From positions 1 to 18,830 of the forward strand of contig PLRZ01000092.1 in the NCBI GenBank assembly GCA_003164075.1: a stretch of 18,830 bases of DNA, read 5' to 3'. How positions within the stretch are numbered: position 1 is the stretch's first letter; each line of letters opens with the position of its first letter. Below are positions 16,515 through 18,830 of this stretch, piece by piece. Below the pieces are notes generated by a model that was not told where the DNA came from, ran no database searches, and worked only from the letters and a program-made list of their open reading frames with translations. The DNA comes from Bryobacterales bacterium. GTDB taxonomy: Bacteria; Acidobacteriota; Terriglobia; Bryobacterales; Bryobacteraceae. The translations under genes were made by a program, and so were the position numbers.

Positions 16515-16994
16515 GAAGGTGGGTTGCGCGGCTCGGAGTATTACGCCGCGCAGACGGCCATCGATCTGAACTACGACGCGCTCTACCCCTGGGGCCGCGC
16601 CAAGGACGTGGTGATTACCGGGGCGGAGCGGACTACGGTGTGGGCGCTGGCGCAGCAGATCGCGGCGCGATTGAATCTGGAAGTATCGCCCCACGACAAT
16701 CCGGAGCAGGGCCACTATTTCCGGTCGGACCATTTTTCCTTCGCGCACGCCGGCATTCCGGCATTTTCCATCGGGCACGCCACGGAATTCGTGGGCAAGC
16801 CGGCGGGGTACGGGCACCAGATGTGGGAGCGGTACAATACCAACGATTACCATCATCCCTCGGACGAATTTCACGCCGATTGGGATTTCACGGCGCTGGC
16901 GCAAGCGGCGGAGTACGGGTTCTTATTAGGTCGGGACATCGCGAATCAGGAGAAGTTACCGGAATTTAGGCTTGGAGATCAGTTTCATAGGTAG
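16515..16994 (+). pseudogene. Truncated duplicate of the M28 peptidase 3' end
   Basis: From EGGLRGSEYYAA to the stop codon this segment matches the last third of the intact M28 gene at nearly every base. By eye the protein differs by an in-frame loss of seven residues (HPLIPAA), an early Lys-to-Arg, and Pro-to-Ala, Asp-to-His and Pro-to-Leu changes. It keeps SDHFSF but lacks the signal peptide and the HWDH, bridging Asp and first catalytic Glu, so it cannot be an active enzyme. A frame of about 156 residues stays open from a TTG at 16524. Bases 16502-16516 (coding for VKPKR in another frame) also resemble the parent gene, which would mean that a further internal deletion marks the left edge. 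The high identity implies recent duplication or gene conversion. Confidence 0.88.
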
Positions 16995-17013
16995 TGTGCC
17001 GACTCCCCGGTCC

Positions 17014-17041
17014 GCGCACTTTGCGCTGCATTCACGGATTG
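17014..17041 (+). repeat. Junction repeat following the M28 fragment
   Basis: GCGCAC followed by TGCGCTGCATTCACGGATTG, 20 bases after the M28 fragment's stop. It matches 14769-14798 behind the NLR gene with a few differences and a 2-base length change, and GGTCC precedes both. Confidence 0.7.
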
Positions 17042-17050
17042 GGGTGTCCT

Positions 17051-17232
17051 CCCTCCTCATCTAACCGGGAATTCGTAAATAGTCACGCTGATGGGAGCGA
17101 TAGCAATCGTGTTGGGCACCCCATCCAACGCGCGTTCCTCTATTTCTACTCCGGGTTTTTGCCCCACCACAACGGTCGCGTTCAGGCTGGCCGGCGCCAT
17201 CCGCCACAGCCGCGCCTGGCCCGACAAAACGA
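17051..17232. repeat. Direct repeat carrying a GH51 gene 3' end, copy 1
   Basis: This segment of 182 bases matches 18612-18793 with about 8 differences by eye. The right-hand breakpoint is sharp: both copies read CGACAAAACGA and then diverge completely. Confidence 0.92.
17057..17232 (-). pseudogene. 3' remnant of an alpha-L-arabinofuranosidase-like gene (GH51)
   Basis: Read on the minus strand, the last 58 codons end in GQARLWRMAPASLN and then PISVTIYEFPVR before a TGA at 17059-17057. Together with the matching copy at the right edge, this resembles the C-terminal beta domain of GH51 arabinofuranosidases, which ends in SVTVYEF-like sequence. The gene is cut at 17232, where the DNA switches to an unrelated, oppositely oriented fragment, so no catalytic part remains. 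Its stop faces the M28 fragment's stop, so the two are convergent. The family assignment is by eye. Confidence 0.65.
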
Positions 17233-17391
17233 TTCATGGTGCTGTGCCGCCTGCTCGATGTGGAGCCGTATATCACCGTCAATGCCGGGTTCGGCGATGC
17301 CTGGTCCGCGGCGGAGTATGTGGAATATGCCAATGGCGCGGCGACCACCCCGATGGGAAAACTGCGCGCCGCGCGCTATTCGCATTCGTAG
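17233..17391 (+). pseudogene. Inverted internal fragment of a GH51-like arabinofuranosidase
   Basis: The plus-strand frame FMVLCRLLDVEPYITVNAG, then GDAWSAAEYVEYANG and MGKLRAARYSHS, strongly resembles the GH51 region 'LCRxxGAEPYixVNxGxG..EAAxWVEYCNG...GxLRAxNGHPEPY', which lies just before the catalytic acid (WEIGNE). The end looks decayed: RYSHS-stop where R-N-G-H-P would be expected. It directly abuts, in opposite orientation, the GH51 3' remnant at 17057-17232. Both pieces could come from one ancestral gene broken by an inversion or from two paralogues. Confidence 0.6.
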
Positions 17392-17605
17392 ATAGTCCGG
17401 ATAAAGTTTTGCTCACCCGCGTTCCCGAACCAGGCGGTGAGGCGATGGACACCGCCGTCGCACGGGCCCGTGGCCGTCACGCTCAGCTACTAAAGAGCGC
17501 TGGGCAAGCGATGGTTGGAGACTCGCAACGGGCGATGCAGGATTTGGCGATCCGTGGTGAGGGATGACGAACGCGCTTCTTGGCTTCCCTTTTACAACAA
17601 AACGC
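17392..17605. other. Gap without a recognisable gene
   Basis: About 210 bases between the GH51 fragment and the higBA promoter. One plus frame stays open to 17567 (ending LLKSAGQAMVGDSQ and a short tail) and one minus frame crosses the region, but neither resembles a family I know. I treat it as the tail of the rearranged debris. Confidence 0.4.
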
Positions 17606-17634
17606 TTGCCATGTACGGTATAACCGTACATACT
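17606..17634 (+). promoter_or_regulatory. Probable higBA promoter with operator palindrome in the spacer
   Basis: TTGCCA (17606-17611) and CATACT (17629-17634) are spaced by 17 bases. The spacer is almost filled by a perfect inverted repeat, TGTACGGT-ATA-ACCGTACA (17612-17630). This is the arrangement expected when the HigA/HigB complex represses its own promoter. The transcription start would lie just before the higB ribosome-binding site AAGGG at 17644-17648. Confidence 0.7.
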
Positions 17635-17653
17635 GGAATCATGAAGGGATGAT

Positions 17654-17944
17654 ATGCGGCTTGTCCGCTTTCGCCATAAGGGGCTAAGGCAGCTTCACGA
17701 AGACGGGAACGCCAAGGGGGTGCCGCCCACGATGGCCGACAAGGTGCGCAAGCTTCTGTTTGCCCTCGAAACCGCCGAGACACTGGAGCAGCTCGGCCGG
17801 TTTCCAGGCTGGAAGCTGCATCCGCTTAAAGGCGACCTGAAAGGACTATGGAGCCTGACTGTTACCGGAAACTGGCGGTTAATTTTCCGCTACGACGAAC
17901 AGACGAACACCGCCAGCGATATTGACTTGATCGACTACCATTAG
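17654..17944 (+). CDS. higB: HigB-like RelE-superfamily toxin
   Basis: A 96-residue basic protein, the size expected for HigB/RelE toxins, which cut mRNA on the ribosome. Features: N-terminal helices (RFRHKGLRQLHEDGNAKGV, MADKVRKLLFALE), then PGWKLHPLKGDLKGLWSL and the final strand motif NWRLIFRYD, which is the signature of the HigB 'killer suppression' group, ending with ASDIDLIDYH. The ATG at 17654 follows AAGGG at 5 bases. The toxin gene comes first and the antitoxin second, the typical order for higBA and the reverse of most toxin-antitoxin loci. It is intact, although it lies among gene fragments. Confidence 0.9.
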   Translation: MRLVRFRHKGLRQLHEDGNAKGVPPTMADKVRKLLFALETAETLEQLGRFPGWKLHPLKGDLKGLWSLTVTGNWRLIFRYDEQTNTASDIDLIDYH

Positions 17945-17954
17945 GAGGCTCGCA

Positions 17955-18242
17955 ATGCCCATGAAGAATCCGCCCCATCCGGGCGACCTGATCAAAACCG
18001 AGATCGTGGAGGCCCTCGGCCTCAACGTGTCGAAGGCGGCGGAGATTTTGAAAGTGCGCCGCGCCACGCTTTCCGATCTTCTGCACGGCAAGGCCGCCCT
18101 GACGCCGGATATGGCACTGCGCATCGAAAAGGCGTTCGGCCCGGACATGGACCACCTTCTGCGCATGCAACTCGCCTACGACGTGGCGAAAACGCGGGAG
18201 CACGCGCGGGACATCTCGATCAAGCGGTATGTCCCGGCCTGA
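17955..18242 (+). CDS. higA: HigA-like XRE-family antitoxin
   Basis: A 95-residue antitoxin that should bind HigB and repress the shared promoter. It begins PMKNPPHPGDLIKTEIVEAL, the standard HigA (VapI) opening, followed by the helix-turn-helix VSKAAEILKVRRATLSDLL and HGKAALTPDMALRIEKAF; the C-terminal helix is MQLAYDVAKTREHARDI. AGGAGG sits just upstream of the ATG at 17955, 10 bases after the higB stop, so the two genes form one transcription unit. The palindrome at 17612-17630 is its likely operator. Confidence 0.93.
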   Translation: MPMKNPPHPGDLIKTEIVEALGLNVSKAAEILKVRRATLSDLLHGKAALTPDMALRIEKAFGPDMDHLLRMQLAYDVAKTREHARDISIKRYVPA

Positions 18243-18253
18243 AGGCGGGCTAG

Positions 18254-18510
18254 TTCCAGTAATGGGACTTGCCTTTGAGCGAAGAGCAGACTCCCCATGT
18301 TGTTGAAAAGGTTGCGGGCTTCACACTCCCTAGGCCGATGCGCCAGCACTGCTGCGCAGGCTGAATGGGGCAGAAGGGCGCCCGGCCGTTCTGGCAGGAC
18401 GAGAGCTATGATCGTCTCGTTCGCTGTGCGAACCCAGTGCGAGCCGGGCTGGCTCGATCGAGTGGGCGGGCTGAAGCCGCGACTCCTCCTATTACTCCGA
18501 TTTGACTAAG
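18254..18510 (+). pseudogene. Decayed REP-associated tyrosine transposase (RAYT, Y1_Tnp)
   Basis: No intact gene lies between higA and the right-edge GH51 fragment, but one plus-strand frame contains scattered RAYT landmarks: EEQTPHVVEKVAGFT (compare the 'TPHVPL..LK-x-FTAR' region), an in-frame TGA at 18362, then ARPFWQDESYDRLVR at about 18380-18421, and NPVRAGL shortly after. FWQ-x-x-x-YDR-x-VR and NPV-x-AGL are well conserved in RAYTs but normally lie some 20 residues apart; here they are separated by only two residues, so a central piece is deleted. The HUH motif and catalytic Tyr are not recognisable. The identification rests on these two motifs. Confidence 0.55.
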
Positions 18511-18611
18511 ATCAGGACTCCCTGGGAGAAATCCCTGCATCCATGATTTTAGCCCTCCCAGGTCCGCGTCCGAAGAGCGAGGTCCACGGAACACATCTCG
18601 ATCCGCGTTTA

Positions 18612-18793
18612 CCCTCCTCATTTAACCGGGAATTCGTAAATAGTCACGCTGATGGGAGCGATCACGACCGTGTGGGGCACCCCATCCAACACGCGTTCCT
18701 CTATTTCTACTCCGGGTTTTTGTCCCACCACAACGGTCGCGTTCAGGCTGGCCGGCGCCATCCGCCACAGCCGCGCCTGGCCCGACAAAACGA
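18612..18793. repeat. Direct repeat carrying a GH51 gene 3' end, copy 2
   Basis: Matches 17051-17232 with about 8 differences by eye. The copies are 1561 bases apart in the same orientation, and the higBA pair and the RAYT remnant lie between them. Confidence 0.92.
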
Positions 18794-18830
18794 CGCCCTT
18801 GATGGAGAAGTTGAGTTGCTGCTCCGATTC
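18618..18830 (-). CDS. C-terminus of an alpha-L-arabinofuranosidase-like protein (GH51), cut by the window edge
   Basis: The last 70 codons of a minus-strand gene are visible: ESEQQLNFSIKGVVLSGQ, then ARLWRMAPASLNATVVVG, EIEERVLDGVPHTVV and PISVTIYEFPVK before a TGA at 18620-18618. This resembles the C-terminal beta domain of GH51 alpha-L-arabinofuranosidases, enzymes that release arabinose from plant polysaccharides. The frame is open to the edge, so this may be the intact gene from which the copy at 17057-17232 derives. That the plus-strand fragment at 17233-17391 also looks like GH51 supports the assignment. There is too little sequence here to be certain of the family. Confidence 0.65.
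   Translation of the reverse strand, partial: ESEQQLNFSIKGVVLSGQARLWRMAPASLNATVVVGQKPGVEIEERVLDGVPHTVVIAPISVTIYEFPVK

Noticed and set aside
16454..16969. A 171-codon plus-strand frame overlapping the M28 fragment.
   Set aside because: It is the M28 fragment read in the wrong frame; the same shadow sequence appears inside the intact M28 gene at 11541-12182.
17392..17580. Possible protein ending DTAVARARGRHAQLLKSAGQ and following residues, or the opposite-strand frame, as a gene upstream of higBA.
   Set aside because: No start with a ribosome-binding site, no recognisable family, and the frame is continuous only with rearranged GH51 debris.

Overview
The window is GC-rich bacterial DNA that most resembles an acidobacterium of the Solibacter/Bryobacter type. 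This placement is inferred from gene content, not from a marker gene. The clues are a secreted protein ending in the TIGR03437 domain (first defined in Solibacter), a GWxTD-domain protein, a Ser/Thr kinase fused through one membrane helix to a TolB-like propeller, and a secreted M28 peptidase.

The left half (about 1-10478) is transcribed leftwards. Read in transcription order it holds: cysD-cysN (sulfate adenylyltransferase), with cysN apparently starting at a CTG that overlaps the cysD stop and carrying a C-terminal tail that looks like a collapsed APS kinase; a secreted TIGR03437 protein; a 320-base gap with a long hairpin repeat; a membrane Ser/Thr kinase-propeller protein; a 61-residue peptide gene; a cobalamin-type radical SAM enzyme with a PqqD-like C-terminus, coupled to the peptide by a GTGA overlap; and a MazE/MazF-like toxin-antitoxin pair cut by the window edge.

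The right half (about 10615-18830) is transcribed mostly rightwards: an M28 peptidase, a TIR-STAND-TPR protein (bacterial NLR-like, probably anti-phage) starting 9 bases after the peptidase stop, and a secreted GWxTD protein. After these comes a rearranged stretch: a nearly identical copy of the M28 3' end, a 3' end of a GH51-like arabinofuranosidase (minus strand), an inverted internal piece of a GH51-like gene (plus strand), an intact higB-higA toxin-antitoxin pair with a palindromic operator between its -35 and -10 boxes, a decayed REP-associated transposase (RAYT) and a second GH51 3' end that runs off the right edge.

Two points deserve most attention. First, the kinase/peptide/B12-radical SAM cluster could be an undescribed signal-controlled peptide-modification system. 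Second, the NLR gene sits exactly between the M28 stop codon and a short sequence that directly follows the M28 stop in the duplicated copy, so the window appears to hold both an occupied and an empty version of the same junction. Together with two toxin-antitoxin pairs and several gene fragments, the right side looks like a small accessory or defence hotspot. All family assignments were made by eye from motifs; no database search was run.
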